A stretch of DNA of 64,000 bases from Priestia aryabhattai (GCF_023715685.1 NZ_JAMBOQ010000005.1:1-64000); one strand, 5' to 3'. Counted from the first letter of the stretch, positions 32,068-41,659 are shown. Notes: generated by a model not told the origin, from the sequence alone. Numbers and translations are program-made.

Positions 32068-32775
32068 ATGGATAAACGTATTTTAGTCGTAGATGACGAA
32101 AAGCCGATTGCAGATATTTTAAAGTTTAATTTGCAAAAAGAAGGTTACGAAGTATTTTGTGCTTACGATGGCGTAGAAGCACTTGAAAAAGTGGAAGAAG
32201 TACAGCCTGAAATGATTTTATTAGATATTATGCTTCCTCAGAAAGATGGAATGGAAGTTTGCCGAGAAGTGCGCAAAAAATATGATATGCCAATTATCAT
32301 GTTAACAGCAAAAGACTCTGAAATTGACAAAGTTTTAGGTCTAGAATTAGGTGCAGATGATTATGTAACTAAGCCGTTCAGTACGCGTGAATTATTAGCA
32401 CGTGTAAAAGCTAATTTACGTAGACATCAGCAGGTAGCTGTTCCAACAGAAGAAAGCGAAACGAATGAAATTACAATTGGAGCGCTTGTTATTCACCCAG
32501 ATGCCTATATCGTGTCTAAGCGTGGAGAAACGATTGAACTCACTCATCGTGAATTTGAGCTGCTGCATTATTTAGCGAAGCACATTGGACAAGTCATGAC
32601 GCGTGAACACTTGCTGCAAACCGTATGGGGTTATGACTATTTTGGTGATGTGCGTACGGTAGATGTAACAGTTCGAAGATTACGTGAAAAAATTGAAGAT
32701 AATCCGAGCCATCCAATGTGGATTGTAACAAGACGTGGAGTAGGCTATTATTTACGCAGCCCAGAGCAGGAGTAA
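32068..32775 (+). CDS. walR: Essential response regulator WalR (YycF)
   Basis: This OmpR-family regulator of cell-wall autolysins is paired with WalK. The 235 residues have a receiver domain with acidic pocket Asp9-Asp10, phospho-acceptor Asp53 in MILLDIMLP, and Lys in TKPFSTREL. The C-terminal winged helix includes [25 protein letters not shown] 32068 lies 10 nt after AAAGGAG and gives the family start [14 protein letters not shown] 32062 is closer to the SD and less likely. Confidence 0.97.
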   Translation: MDKRILVVDDEKPIADILKFNLQKEGYEVFCAYDGVEALEKVEEVQPEMILLDIMLPQKDGMEVCREVRKKYDMPIIMLTAKDSEIDKVLGLELGADDYVTKPFSTRELLARVKANLRRHQQVAVPTEESETNEITIGALVIHPDAYIVSKRGETIELTHREFELLHYLAKHIGQVMTREHLLQTVWGYDYFGDVRTVDVTVRRLREKIEDNPSHPMWIVTRRGVGYYLRSPEQE

Positions 32776-32781
32776 TTTTAG

Positions 32782-34689
32782 ATGAAGAAAGTAAGGCTCC
32801 TGCAATCTATTCATTTAAAGTTTGTATTGATTTATGTGCTGCTCATTTTAATTGCGATGCAAATTATTGGGGTCTATTTTGCAAGACAATTAGAAAAAGA
32901 ATTAGTTAACAACTTTCGAACGTCTCTTCAAGAGCGGACAGACTTGCTGACGTATAATATTGGACAAGAAATGGTGAAAAATCGTGATGATGATTCACCC
33001 ACTCTTGAGGAAGACTTAAAGACTATTTTACGAGATTTTGCTTCAAGACCCAATTTAGCTTCAAATGATATGAATGACATCTCTGAAGTAAGAGTCATTG
33101 ATCAAAATAGAAGAATTATTGCTACATCGAACTCAAATCCTCAACAGATCATAGGTAAAAAGACAAATGATTTAGCGATTACAAATGCATTGTTAGCAGG
33201 AACGAACTCTGATAATGTATTTGTTGATCAAAGCGGACAGCGAATCAGAGTTATGATACAGCCTATTCGTTTACAGGATAAAGTAGGTGCCAGTCAATCA
33301 AATTCAACTAATAAAAATGGAAAAGTTCAGTCTAGCGAAGAAATCTTAGGTGCTATTTACTTAACAGCTTCTATGGAGCCTGTTTATGATCAAATGAGTA
33401 ATATCAATCAGATCTTTAAGGCAGGTACGGTGATTGCTCTTTTTATTACAGCTATTTTAGGCGTGTTTTTAGCTCAGACGATTACTCGTCCAATGTCTGA
33501 AATGAGAAAACAAGCACTTGAGATGGCCAAAGGGAATTTCACGAGAAAAGCTAAGGTATACGGGTATGATGAAATTGGTCAGCTAGCTCTCACATTCAAC
33601 AACTTAACAAGAAAGCTTCAAGAAGCACAGGCAACTACAGAAGGAGAGCGCCGTAAGCTTAGTTCGGTATTAGCTCATATGACGGACGGCGTTATTGCGA
33701 CGGATCGAAAGGGAAGAGTAATTTTAATTAATGATCCAGCCGCAGCTATGCTAAATGTTTCACGTGAAACGGTTTTGTCTGATCCAGTTGTTTCCCTATT
33801 AGATCTTGAAGAAACGCATACGTTTGAAAGTTTGCTCGCTAATCAAGAGTCATTAATTTTGGACTTTAGTACAAAATCGGATCCCTTTATTTTACGAGCT
33901 ACCATTTCCGCTATTCAAAAAGAGACAGGCTTTATTAACGGGATTATCATTGTCCTGCATGACATTACAGAGCAGGAGAAAATTGATCAAGATCGCCGAG
34001 AATTTGTAGCGAATGTTTCACATGAATTGCGTACGCCGTTAACAACGATGCGCAGTTATTTAGATGCACTTGCAGATGGAGCTTGGCAAGATAAGGACTT
34101 AGCTCCGACGTTTTTAAATGTGACACAAACGGAAACAGAACGAATGATTCGTCTCGTTAACGACTTGCTTCAATTATCTAAGCTAGATAGCCAAGACTAT
34201 CGATTTAGCCGTGACCCAATCAATTTTGTGAAGTTCTATCATTACATCATTGATCGCTTTGAAATGACAATTGAACAAGGTATTTCGTTCGTGCGCGACT
34301 TGCCAAATGAAGCAATCTATGTCGCTATCGATCAAGATAAAATTACACAAGTATTAGATAACATTATTTCCAATGCAATAAAATATTCACCTGAAGGCGG
34401 AACCATTACATTTTCAATTGCTCAGCATACACATGAAATTGTTGTGAGCATTAAAGACCAAGGTATGGGAATTCCAAAATCAAATTTAGCTAAAATTTTC
34501 GAACGCTTCTATCGTGTAGATAAAGCACGAACGCGTAAATTAGGCGGAACAGGATTAGGGCTTGCTATTGCCAAGGAAATTATTGAAGCACACGATGGAC
34601 GCATTTGGGCAGATAGTCAGGAAGGAAAAGGAACAACGATTTACTTTACTCTTCCGATTGAAAGTGAGAATGATGACGAATGGGAATGA
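32782..34689 (+). CDS. walK: Essential sensor histidine kinase WalK (YycG)
   Basis: This kinase senses cell-wall status and phosphorylates WalR. The 635 residues contain TM1 (about 14-34) and an extracytoplasmic PAS-like domain (about 36-205). TM2 (about 212-232) is followed by HAMP and a cytoplasmic PAS (about 285-380). HisKA has phospho-His414 in ANVSHELRTPL. The ATPase domain has N box DNIISNAIKYS, DQGMGIP and GGTGLGLAIAKE. It lies 6 bp after walR and overlaps walH. A parS site lies inside at 33756-33771. Confidence 0.97.
   Translation: MKKVRLLQSIHLKFVLIYVLLILIAMQIIGVYFARQLEKELVNNFRTSLQERTDLLTYNIGQEMVKNRDDDSPTLEEDLKTILRDFASRPNLASNDMNDISEVRVIDQNRRIIATSNSNPQQIIGKKTNDLAITNALLAGTNSDNVFVDQSGQRIRVMIQPIRLQDKVGASQSNSTNKNGKVQSSEEILGAIYLTASMEPVYDQMSNINQIFKAGTVIALFITAILGVFLAQTITRPMSEMRKQALEMAKGNFTRKAKVYGYDEIGQLALTFNNLTRKLQEAQATTEGERRKLSSVLAHMTDGVIATDRKGRVILINDPAAAMLNVSRETVLSDPVVSLLDLEETHTFESLLANQESLILDFSTKSDPFILRATISAIQKETGFINGIIIVLHDITEQEKIDQDRREFVANVSHELRTPLTTMRSYLDALADGAWQDKDLAPTFLNVTQTETERMIRLVNDLLQLSKLDSQDYRFSRDPINFVKFYHYIIDRFEMTIEQGISFVRDLPNEAIYVAIDQDKITQVLDNIISNAIKYSPEGGTITFSIAQHTHEIVVSIKDQGMGIPKSNLAKIFERFYRVDKARTRKLGGTGLGLAIAKEIIEAHDGRIWADSQEGKGTTIYFTLPIESENDDEWE
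33756..33771 (+). other. parS: parS site in walK
   Basis: TGTTTCACGTGAAACG matches TGTTNCACGTGAAACA at 15 of 16 positions (only the last base differs) and has the perfect CACGTG core. It lies about 24 kb from oriC, within the ori-proximal zone where Bacillus parS sites cluster. Confidence 0.88.
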
Positions 34690-36047
34690 GATATGAACAT
34701 ATCAAAACGGCCATCTTAGTTGTTCTCGTCGCTTCCAGTTTAATTATGACGTATCATATATGGACGTATCAGCCTTCTTATAAGGTCATTTCAAAAAATC
34801 AACATTTGCAGGAAGTTGAAGTGAGTTCAAAAAGTAAAATAGAAGATCATATTCTTCCAACAGAAGTCCTCTATCATCGAAACGATAATCACTACATGTC
34901 TCACGATGAAGATGATGTAAACAAATGGGTAAATGAAATGAAAAAGTGGAAATTTTCGAATGTGACGGACGTTTCGGATGCTATTTCGCCTGATGGATTT
35001 TTAAATTATGTCCATGGAAGTAATTCTATTGAAGTGTTGTATCCAGACGCGCTCCCTTTGAAAACATTTCAACAGCTTTTTTCATTTTCTCAAACGTCTT
35101 TGCCTAATCAAACATTTGACCGTGTACTCATTAAAATTAAGCGTACACCTTCCTTTTTCGTGAGCGTATATCTTGTGAATTATGAGCAAAAAAAGATTTA
35201 TTCGGTTACAGTCAAGAATTTGGCCAAAGATGATATCAAAGAATTAGAAGATAAAATGAAACGTACGTATGCCCCGAGCCTTGTATATAAAGAAAACAAA
35301 AACCGATATATCTTCCTTCCGGAAAACAATATTACGATGAATAGTGAAGTCTACTATACGAGCATGAGGCATTTAGATATTGAAAAATATAAAGAAGCGC
35401 TTTTTAACAACCCGGACTATGCACGGAAAGAAACGTCTACAAACCGAGATGTCTACACCGAAGGTACAAAAGTGATTAATGTCAATACGAAGACAGATGT
35501 GATGGAATATGTGAATCTTGTAAATTCCACGACCGAGGTAATGGAAGATTATAATTTAATAAATCGTAGCTTTAGCTTCGTTAATGACCACGGTGGCTGG
35601 ACAGAATCTAATTACCGATTCAACAGCTGGAATCGTATTACAAAAGAAATTAGCTATCGTTATTATAAAGATAACTATCCAGTGTACAGCAATCAGGGAA
35701 TGACTGAAATATATCAGAGATGGGGAAATGCGGAGATTTTAAATTACCGTCGTCCTCTTTATCGTTTTGTAAGAGTACAGGATTCGAGTGTAGAAAAGCT
35801 GCAGTCATCTCAAAAGGTTATTCAATTAATTGAAAAACACCAAAACTTTGACCCGAATCTGTTAAAAGATATTTCAATAGGCTATCAGCTAGAAGAAGTG
35901 TCACAGCAGCCGAAAACCGGTGAAAAGACGGTTGAGTTTAATTCTAATTCTGTCAAACTCGTTCCTTCCTGGTTCTATTATTATAATAGCAAATGGTATC
36001 GAATTGCACCGCCGACCGAAGGAGGCGATAACGATGGATTGGAATAG
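34680..36047 (+). CDS. walH: WalRK regulatory protein WalH (YycH)
   Basis: The 455 residues have one N-terminal TM helix (about 10-28) and a large extracytoplasmic part. WalH and WalI bind WalK in the membrane and modulate its activity, negatively in B. subtilis. The start overlaps the walK stop; ATG 34680 and ATG 34686 are both possible, and the second gives MRYEHIKTAI, like homologues. It overlaps walI by 14 bp. Confidence 0.93.
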   Translation: MGMRYEHIKTAILVVLVASSLIMTYHIWTYQPSYKVISKNQHLQEVEVSSKSKIEDHILPTEVLYHRNDNHYMSHDEDDVNKWVNEMKKWKFSNVTDVSDAISPDGFLNYVHGSNSIEVLYPDALPLKTFQQLFSFSQTSLPNQTFDRVLIKIKRTPSFFVSVYLVNYEQKKIYSVTVKNLAKDDIKELEDKMKRTYAPSLVYKENKNRYIFLPENNITMNSEVYYTSMRHLDIEKYKEALFNNPDYARKETSTNRDVYTEGTKVINVNTKTDVMEYVNLVNSTTEVMEDYNLINRSFSFVNDHGGWTESNYRFNSWNRITKEISYRYYKDNYPVYSNQGMTEIYQRWGNAEILNYRRPLYRFVRVQDSSVEKLQSSQKVIQLIEKHQNFDPNLLKDISIGYQLEEVSQQPKTGEKTVEFNSNSVKLVPSWFYYYNSKWYRIAPPTEGGDNDGLE

Positions 36048-36813
36048 AACAAAAACCATCTTTATTTTCACTTTCTTGATTCTTAATATTTACTTAGGCT
36101 ATCAGATATTTAAAACTCATCAAGAAGATCAGTACTCTCTATTTGTAGAGTCGAGTGTTGAAGAACAATTAACGAGTGAAGGCATTGAATATAAACATTT
36201 ACCTACAGATGTGAAAGAAGCTTCATCGTTAAATGCTAAAAGCAAACTGTTTAAAGATGAAGACTTAAAAAAGCTCAAAGAACAAAAAGCAGCGCTGCTT
36301 GAGGAAAAAACAATTCGGAGCGTATTAGACAAACCTTTTTCAGTGCCTGAAAAAAATACAAAAGCAAAGCTAAGTCAATTTCTAAAACGATATGTGCTCT
36401 CTGGTGAGGATTATGAGCTATGGAATGTTAATAAAGAGAAAAAAACAGTTACATTCTTTCAACAATATAAGAAGCACAAAATCTATGATAATGAAAACGG
36501 CATGATCATTGCTCATTTAAATGATAAAGGCGAAATTGTTTCATATGAACAAACGATGTTAGGTTCTGTGAAAACGTTGGATGATGAGCAGGATGTTTTG
36601 TCTCCTTTAAAAGCATTGGAAAATTTGTTTTTGAAGGATGAATTGAAAAAGAAAGATAAAGTGACAGACGTAGAGTTTGGATACTATACGTTTGATCTGC
36701 CGCTATTAAATTCTCAAGTTTTAGCACCAACTTGGCACATTGTTGTAAATGGAGATACGAGTTATTTTGTAAATGCCTTTGAAGGGCAGATCATTAAAAA
36801 AGGAAATAAATAA
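36034..36813 (+). CDS. walI: WalRK regulatory protein WalI (YycI)
   Basis: The 259 residues are MDWNRTKTIFIFTFLILNIY, a single TM anchor, followed by an extracytoplasmic two-domain region. It is the partner of WalH at the WalK sensor. The frame is open from 35920, but ATG 36034 follows GAAGGAGGCGATAACG and matches the family start. It overlaps the walH 3' end. Confidence 0.93.
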   Translation: MDWNRTKTIFIFTFLILNIYLGYQIFKTHQEDQYSLFVESSVEEQLTSEGIEYKHLPTDVKEASSLNAKSKLFKDEDLKKLKEQKAALLEEKTIRSVLDKPFSVPEKNTKAKLSQFLKRYVLSGEDYELWNVNKEKKTVTFFQQYKKHKIYDNENGMIIAHLNDKGEIVSYEQTMLGSVKTLDDEQDVLSPLKALENLFLKDELKKKDKVTDVEFGYYTFDLPLLNSQVLAPTWHIVVNGDTSYFVNAFEGQIIKKGNK

Positions 36814-36831
36814 GTATTTGGAGTGAGATAA

Positions 36832-37626
36832 ATGAGCCTGCATTTCAGCGTGCTAGCGAGTGGGAGCACAGGAAATGCGATTTTAGTAAGTGATGGAGAA
36901 CATTCCTTACTAGTTGATGCAGGGCTGAGCGGAAAACAAATGGAAGCTCTCTTTCAACAAGTAAATCGCAATATCCCGGATTTATCAGGAATTTTAGTGA
37001 CTCACGAACATAGTGACCATATTAAAGGACTAGGTGTTCTGGCACGTAAATATAAGCTCCCTATTTTCGCAAATGAAAAAACGTGGAACGCAATGGATGG
37101 CTTGATCGGCAACATTGATACGGAACAGAAGTTTCACTTTGAAATTGGCCAAACGAAATCGTTTGGTCAATTGGAAGTGGAGTCTTTTGGCGTTTCGCAT
37201 GATGCTGCAGAGCCTATGTTTTATGTCTTTCATCAAGGGTCTAAAAAATTAACCCTTATTACAGATACCGGCTATGTAAGTGACCGCATGAAAGGTACGA
37301 TTAAAAATAGCGATATGTACGTATTTGAAAGCAATCACGATGTTGAAATGCTGAGAATGGGGCGCTACCCTTGGAGCATTAAAAGACGAATTCTAAGCGA
37401 CGTGGGACATGTGTCAAATGAAGATGCGGCGCTTGCGATGGCAGATGTGATTGGAGATCAAACCAAACGCATTTACTTAGCGCATTTGAGTCAAGACAAT
37501 AACATGAAGGAAATTGCCCGTATGTCGGTTGCGCAAGTGTTACAACAAAAAGACATCAATGTAGAAGACAATATTCTTCTATGTGATACAGATCCAAAAA
37601 GACCAACTGATATTGTTTATGTATAG
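36832..37626 (+). CDS. walJ: Metallo-beta-lactamase-fold exonuclease WalJ (YycJ)
   Basis: The 264 residues have an MBL fold with the metal motif [10 protein letters not shown] (HxHxDH), ITDTGYVSD, and a late His in AHLSQDN. Family members are DNA nucleases; in Bacillus, links to mismatch-repair resection and to cell-wall/division coordination have been proposed. It lies 18 bp after walI in the same operon. Confidence 0.93.
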   Translation: MSLHFSVLASGSTGNAILVSDGEHSLLVDAGLSGKQMEALFQQVNRNIPDLSGILVTHEHSDHIKGLGVLARKYKLPIFANEKTWNAMDGLIGNIDTEQKFHFEIGQTKSFGQLEVESFGVSHDAAEPMFYVFHQGSKKLTLITDTGYVSDRMKGTIKNSDMYVFESNHDVEMLRMGRYPWSIKRRILSDVGHVSNEDAALAMADVIGDQTKRIYLAHLSQDNNMKEIARMSVAQVLQQKDINVEDNILLCDTDPKRPTDIVYV

Positions 37627-37668
37627 TCTCTAGAAAGGAAGCGAAAAATAACTTCATTTAGTACGTGA

Positions 37669-38916
37669 ATGCAGACATTCACGATGATAAATGAAGGGTT
37701 CGGTGATAGTGTGGAACATTATGATGAAGGCCAAGAGCCAAATAGTCGGCCGCCTAAACGCCGCAGAGGATATTTCGCTTCTGCTCTGATTGGAGCTATT
37801 ATAGGTGCACTTATTGTACTGCTTCTTATGCCAGCCTTGGTGAGAAACGGGATTTTGCCAGATGGATGGGTAACTGATGAAAATGGAGATGAACAAACAG
37901 GATCTACCATACAAAAGTCAGTATCTCTTGACGTCACTACGGCCGTCACAAAAGCTGTTTCTGAAGCAAACGCAGCAGTTGTAGGAGTTGTAAACATCCA
38001 GAACTCCGAAAGCTTTTGGAATGATGAACGAACTGATGTCGGGACGGGCTCAGGTGTTATTTACAAAAAGCAAGGTAATAAAGCTTATATTGTGACAAAC
38101 TATCATGTCATTAAAGGCGCTAATGAAATTGAAGTGAGCTTCAGTAACGGTACAAGGGTATCAGCTAAAATTCTTGGCAGCGATGATTTAATGGACTTAG
38201 CGGTTCTTGAAATTGATGCAGGTCACGTGACAAAAGTGGCTACCTTTGGAAATTCTGATAAGCTTAAAGCTGGTGAACCAGTGATTGCTATTGGAAATCC
38301 ACTAGGCCTTCAATTTTCTGGATCTGTTACACAAGGAGTTGTCTCAGGTGTTAACCGTGTCATTCCTCAAGATTTAAATGGCGATGGAAATCCTGATTGG
38401 CAATCAGAAGTTATTCAAACAGATGCCGCCATTAACCCTGGTAATAGCGGGGGTGCTCTTGTTAATATTGATGGTGAATTAATAGGCATTAATTCCATGA
38501 AAATTGCTCAAGAAGCAGTAGAAGGCATTGGTCTTGCAATTCCAATTAATATGGCTAGACCCATTATTAATGACTTAGAGCGATATGGCGAAGTCAGACG
38601 TCCGTATCTTGGAGTTAGTACACTATCATTAAGTGAGGTATCAGGGTATCATTTAAAAGAAACCCTTAAGTTACCACATGATGTAGTAAACGGAGTCGCT
38701 GTTCTAAAAGTCGAGCCAGGGTCGCCAGCCGCTAAAGCCGGGTTGAAGGAATATGATGTGATTGTTGAGTTAGATCACAGCAAAGTAAGGGATATTGCGA
38801 CACTTCGCAAACACCTCTATATTGAAAAAGAAATTGGCGATAAAATGAATGTAACGTTCTATCGGGATGGCAAAAAGAAATCCACAGAAGTAAAATTAAC
38901 GCGACAAATGAAGTAA
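37669..38916 (+). CDS. htrC: HtrA-type serine protease HtrC (YyxA)
   Basis: This membrane-anchored trypsin-like protease has a PDZ domain and acts on misfolded exported proteins. The 415 residues have a TM helix at about 36-57. The catalytic triad is His in TNYHVIKG, Asp in DDLMDLAVLE, and Ser in NPGNSGGALVN. A C-terminal PDZ (about 310-405) completes it. The start is uncertain: ATG 37669, ATG 37684 and GTG 37711 are in frame and none has a strong SD. It is last gene of the walRK operon. Confidence 0.92.
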   Translation: MQTFTMINEGFGDSVEHYDEGQEPNSRPPKRRRGYFASALIGAIIGALIVLLLMPALVRNGILPDGWVTDENGDEQTGSTIQKSVSLDVTTAVTKAVSEANAAVVGVVNIQNSESFWNDERTDVGTGSGVIYKKQGNKAYIVTNYHVIKGANEIEVSFSNGTRVSAKILGSDDLMDLAVLEIDAGHVTKVATFGNSDKLKAGEPVIAIGNPLGLQFSGSVTQGVVSGVNRVIPQDLNGDGNPDWQSEVIQTDAAINPGNSGGALVNIDGELIGINSMKIAQEAVEGIGLAIPINMARPIINDLERYGEVRRPYLGVSTLSLSEVSGYHLKETLKLPHDVVNGVAVLKVEPGSPAAKAGLKEYDVIVELDHSKVRDIATLRKHLYIEKEIGDKMNVTFYRDGKKKSTEVKLTRQMK

Positions 38917-38929
38917 AAGAAAAGTTATC

Positions 38930-38957
38930 CACAGGGGATAAACTCCTGTGGTTTTTT
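38930..38957 (+). terminator. htrC terminator
   Basis: A CCACAGG / CCTGTGG stem with a 9-nt loop and TTTTTT, 14 bp after the htrC stop. The left arm shares bases with a DnaA box. Confidence 0.85.
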
Positions 38958-38989
38958 AATGAAAAGAATAGAGAAAGGAAGGTAAATAC

Positions 38990-39148
38990 ATGAAGATATA
39001 TTGCTGTTTAGAACACACAGAACTAGCGCTGGATATAATGGTAGATGAGATTGAGCTAGCGCCGGTTTTTGAAAAAATAGAAAATTTCACTGACAAAAAA
39101 AGCTGTGAATATTGTGACAATGAAGCTGCATACGTAGTAGGGAACTAA
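38990..39148 (+). CDS. CxxH/CxxC small protein (YyzF-like)
   Basis: This 52-residue ORF starts MKIYCCLEHTELALDIMVDE and ends with CEYCDNEAAYVVGN. The pattern Cys6-x-x-His9 plus Cys-x-x-Cys is that of the Bacillus CxxH/CxxC family near rlmH, probably a zinc site. AAGGAAGG lies ahead of the ATG. It is too short for many gene callers. Function unknown. It sits between htrC and a DnaA-box cluster. Confidence 0.85.
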   Translation: MKIYCCLEHTELALDIMVDEIELAPVFEKIENFTDKKSCEYCDNEAAYVVGN

Positions 39149-39231
39149 CATTCCTATACAAAATGTGGATATAACATGTGGATATGTGGATAATATCTGT
39201 GGATAAGAGATAAAGGAGAGGAGAACAGCCT

Positions 39232-39711
39232 GTGAATATCTCTATTATAACCATTGGGAAGTTAAAAGAAAAATACTTAAAACAAGGCATTGAAGAATAT
39301 TTAAAGCGTTTATCAAGCTATGCAAAAGTAGAAATTATTGAGCTTGCAGATGAAAAAGCGCCAGAAAACTTAAGTGAATCTGAAATGGAACAAGTGAAAC
39401 AAAAAGAAGGAGAGCGCATCTTAGCGAAAATCTCAGACGATACTCACGTTATCGCATTAGCTATTAACGGAAAACAAAAATCTTCGGAGGAACTCGCAAA
39501 AGAAATTGATTCATTAGCTACCTACGGAAAAAGTAAAGTAGCGTTTATCATTGGTGGATCGCTTGGGTTAAGCAGCCAAGTAATGAAACGTTCAAACGCA
39601 GCCCTTTCTTTTTCAAAGATGACGTTTCCTCATCAGCTTATGCGCCTAGTATTGGTAGAACAGATTTACCGAGCTTTTCGTATTATTCGAAATGAACCTT
39701 ATCATAAATAG
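39232..39711 (+). CDS. rlmH: 23S rRNA m3-pseudouridine1915 methyltransferase RlmH
   Basis: This SPOUT-fold methyltransferase acts on assembled 70S ribosomes. The 159 residues start at GTG ([16 protein letters not shown]) after AAAGGAGAGGAG. The knot motifs are [10 protein letters not shown] and the C-terminal [17 protein letters not shown]. The length is universal for the family. It marks the right end of the conserved walRK neighbourhood. Confidence 0.97.
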   Translation: MNISIITIGKLKEKYLKQGIEEYLKRLSSYAKVEIIELADEKAPENLSESEMEQVKQKEGERILAKISDDTHVIALAINGKQKSSEELAKEIDSLATYGKSKVAFIIGGSLGLSSQVMKRSNAALSFSKMTFPHQLMRLVLVEQIYRAFRIIRNEPYHK

Positions 39712-39732
39712 AGTGTGTGGATATTTTCCATT

Positions 39733-39779
39733 AAAAGCTGAGACAGAAGGAAATGTAAAACCTTCTGTCTCAGCTTTTA
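39733..39779 (+). terminator. rlmH terminator
   Basis: An 18-bp stem, AAAAGCTGAGACAGAAGG / CCTTCTGTCTCAGCTTTT, with a 10-nt loop. Confidence 0.85.
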
Positions 39780-39808
39780 TAATATGTGGATAAATAGCAC
39801 ACGTCTAT

Positions 39809-39844
39809 AAAAAAGAGAGAAAAGAACAAAAGGCTCTTCTCTCC
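39809..39844 (-). terminator. dus terminator
   Basis: On minus, GAGAGAAGAG / CTTTTCTCTC is followed by TTTTTT, about 45 bp after the dus stop. Confidence 0.7.
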
Positions 39845-39888
39845 AATAAAATGTTAGAATAATTCGGTTTAAGCAAACCAGCCTTTAC

Positions 39889-40887
39889 TTAAGAAACAGA
39901 AAATCCTTCGTCTTCTTTCACTCCAGCTCTGTCTTTAAACTCATCAAGTAACGCACGCACTTCGTCAGTTGTTTCTGTACTCATGAGTAGATTTCTTAAT
40001 TCACTTGCGCCGCGGAATCCGCGAACGTAAATTTTGAAAAAGCGTCGAAGCGGTTTGAAAGGGCGCGGCTCTAGCTCTTCAGAATACTTGTCATGAAGGT
40101 CTAGCTGCAGGCGAAGAAGTTCTAATAGCTCTTCGCTTGTGTGCTCTTTCTTTTCTTTTTCAAAAGCGAACGGATTATGGAAAATTCCGCGTCCAATCAT
40201 GATTCCATCAACGCCGTACTTCTCAGCAAGCTCAAGACCTTTCTGGCGGTCAGGAATATCACCGTTAATTGTCAGAAGCGTATGAGGTGCTACTTCGTCA
40301 CGAAGCTTCTTGATCTCTGGAATTAGCTCCCAGTGTGCGTCCACGTCGCTCATTTCTTTTTTCGTACGAAGGTGAATAGAAAGGTTCACGATATCCTGTT
40401 CTAGAATGTGCTTCAACCAGTCGTACCATTCGTCAACTTGCGTATAGCCAAGACGAGTCTTTACGCTTACTGGAAGTCCTCCAGCTTTGGCTGCCTGGAT
40501 GATCTCTGCCGCAGTATCTGGGCGACGGATCAGACCAGAACCTTTTCCGTTTCCTGCAACATTCTGTACAGGACAGCCCATATTAATATCAATGCCACGA
40601 AAGCCCATTTCGGCCATGCCAATACTCATTTGACGGAAGTATTCAGGTTTATCTCCCCAAATATGCGCAACGATTGGCTGTTCATCATCTGTAAACGTCA
40701 AACGTCCTTTTACGCTATCTTTTCCTTTCGGATGGCAGTAGCTTTCCGTATTCGTAAACTCTGTAAAAAATACGTCAGGTCGTGCTGCTTCAGTCACAAC
40801 ATGGCGAAAAACGACATCCGTCACAGCTTCCATCGGTGCCAAAATAAAAAACGGACGCGGCAACTCATGCCAAAAATTATCTTTCAT
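39889..40887 (-). CDS. tRNA-dihydrouridine synthase
   Basis: This FMN-dependent enzyme reduces tRNA uridines with NADPH. The 332 residues form a TIM barrel starting [29 protein letters not shown] and the FMN-phosphate segment NGDIPDR...[14 protein letters not shown] are conserved, and the C-terminal helical domain is present. [11 protein letters not shown] holds the likely catalytic Cys. It is not the dusB usually found near the folate genes, so the target uridine is unassigned. It is on the lagging orientation. Confidence 0.9.
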   Translation of the reverse strand: MKDNFWHELPRPFFILAPMEAVTDVVFRHVVTEAARPDVFFTEFTNTESYCHPKGKDSVKGRLTFTDDEQPIVAHIWGDKPEYFRQMSIGMAEMGFRGIDINMGCPVQNVAGNGKGSGLIRRPDTAAEIIQAAKAGGLPVSVKTRLGYTQVDEWYDWLKHILEQDIVNLSIHLRTKKEMSDVDAHWELIPEIKKLRDEVAPHTLLTINGDIPDRQKGLELAEKYGVDGIMIGRGIFHNPFAFEKEKKEHTSEELLELLRLQLDLHDKYSEELEPRPFKPLRRFFKIYVRGFRGASELRNLLMSTETTDEVRALLDEFKDRAGVKEDEGFSVS

Positions 40888-41290
40888 CTTATATCTAAAC
40901 CCTTTCTTTTAGGGGAAACATATTCCCAAAATTAAAAAGTGTAATTGCTTCTGTCAGGTTGAAGGCTAGTATAAACTTCAACCAATATATACTTTAATGG
41001 TATGGAACGAAAAGTGCAAGGGAACGAGACATTTTGTTTGGCTGGAAATACTTATTGAAACGAATTTTGTATCTAGTATTAGTGGGGCATAGGCAATTAA
41101 GGATGAGCCAGAAGGAATGTACCTGACACCTACGAATAGATATGCTAATGCGTTTAGGATTAGGGGCTTTCTTTAAGAATATTATGAATGATTCACCATA
41201 TTTAAGATTACAGTAAACGGTTTTATAAATAACTTCTGCTATATAAAAACCACGTCTGTCACAGCACGACAGACGTGGTTTCATTAAGTA
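40888..41290. other. Gene-free stretch
   Basis: I see no supportable gene in these 400 bp. A 96-codon minus-strand ORF is present, but it has unusual composition (many Cys/Arg), no SD and no family resemblance. The right end holds the 14-bp inverted repeat described separately. The rest looks like decayed sequence. Confidence 0.5.
41247..41281 (-). terminator. Terminator of the truncated remnant
   Basis: AAACCACGTCTGTC / GACAGACGTGGTTT, a perfect 14-bp stem with a 7-nt loop, followed on minus by TTTTTAT. It lies about 10 bp after the stop of the gene remnant to its right, so it probably was that gene's terminator. Confidence 0.75.
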
Positions 41291-41500
41291 TTAATGCTTT
41301 TTATAAGGAGCGCCGTCCTTAGAAGGCAGTCCAGAAATGTATCCGATACCACCTGTTTCTTGAATGCCGATGCTTTTTTTCATCGCATTGATCAGCTCTT
41401 CTTTATCAACAGCGGTAATATTTTTGTCGCTGATGTCCTCGCCTGGGTGCTGATAGTTGCTTAGTACATAAAGAGAAGCATTGTATTTGTTAAGCTGTTG
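41291..41500 (-). pseudogene. 3' remnant of an unidentified gene
   Basis: An open minus-strand frame of 69 codons begins right after an in-frame TAA and lacks a usable start codon and RBS. It reads protein-like (SLYVLSNYQHPGEDISDKN, then GIGYISGLPSKDGAPYKKH) and ends just ahead of a proper terminator. I interpret it as the C-terminus of a larger gene whose 5' part has been deleted. I do not recognise the family. Confidence 0.6.
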
Positions 41501-41544
41501 TTAAGAACGTTGAACATTTATATGACATGTTTAACTAGAAATTA

Positions 41545-41620
41545 TTCAGCTATCTTTCAGAATTTGTTCAGATAGCATTCAGCTGGGCTTCATAGTGAAT
41601 TCATGTTCCGCTCTTACAAT
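41545..41620 (+). promoter_or_regulatory. Operator (six 11-bp-spaced repeats) and promoter of PepSY gene 1
   Basis: TTCAG occurs at 41545, 41556, 41567 and 41578, and TTCAT at 41589 and 41600: six direct repeats at exactly 11 bp. The last lies 15 bp before a -10 element TACAAT (41615-41620); there is no recognisable -35. This is the pattern of an activator site for an OmpR-family regulator bound on one DNA face. Confidence 0.8.
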
Positions 41621-41659
41621 AAGCACATAGCTAAAGGCGACAAGAAGCACTTTGGCTCG

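Larger units (their letters stand above)
38925..39793. other. DnaA-box cluster around rlmH
   Basis: Seven boxes match TTATCCACA or differ by one base: 38925-38933, 39164-39172, 39177-39185, 39185-39193, 39198-39206, 39716-39724 and 39785-39793. The middle four lie within 43 bp directly ahead of rlmH, all in the same orientation. The first overlaps the htrC terminator. DnaA binding is inferred. Confidence 0.75.

Noticed and set aside
41081..41175. Short protein-like plus-strand stretch (DEPEGMYLTPTNRYANAFRI)
   Set aside because: It lies between stop codons with no start or SD. The evidence is too thin to call a remnant.
40994..41284. Minus-strand ORF of 96 codons downstream of dus
   Set aside because: It has no SD, odd composition and reads through a perfect terminator-like inverted repeat at its first codons.
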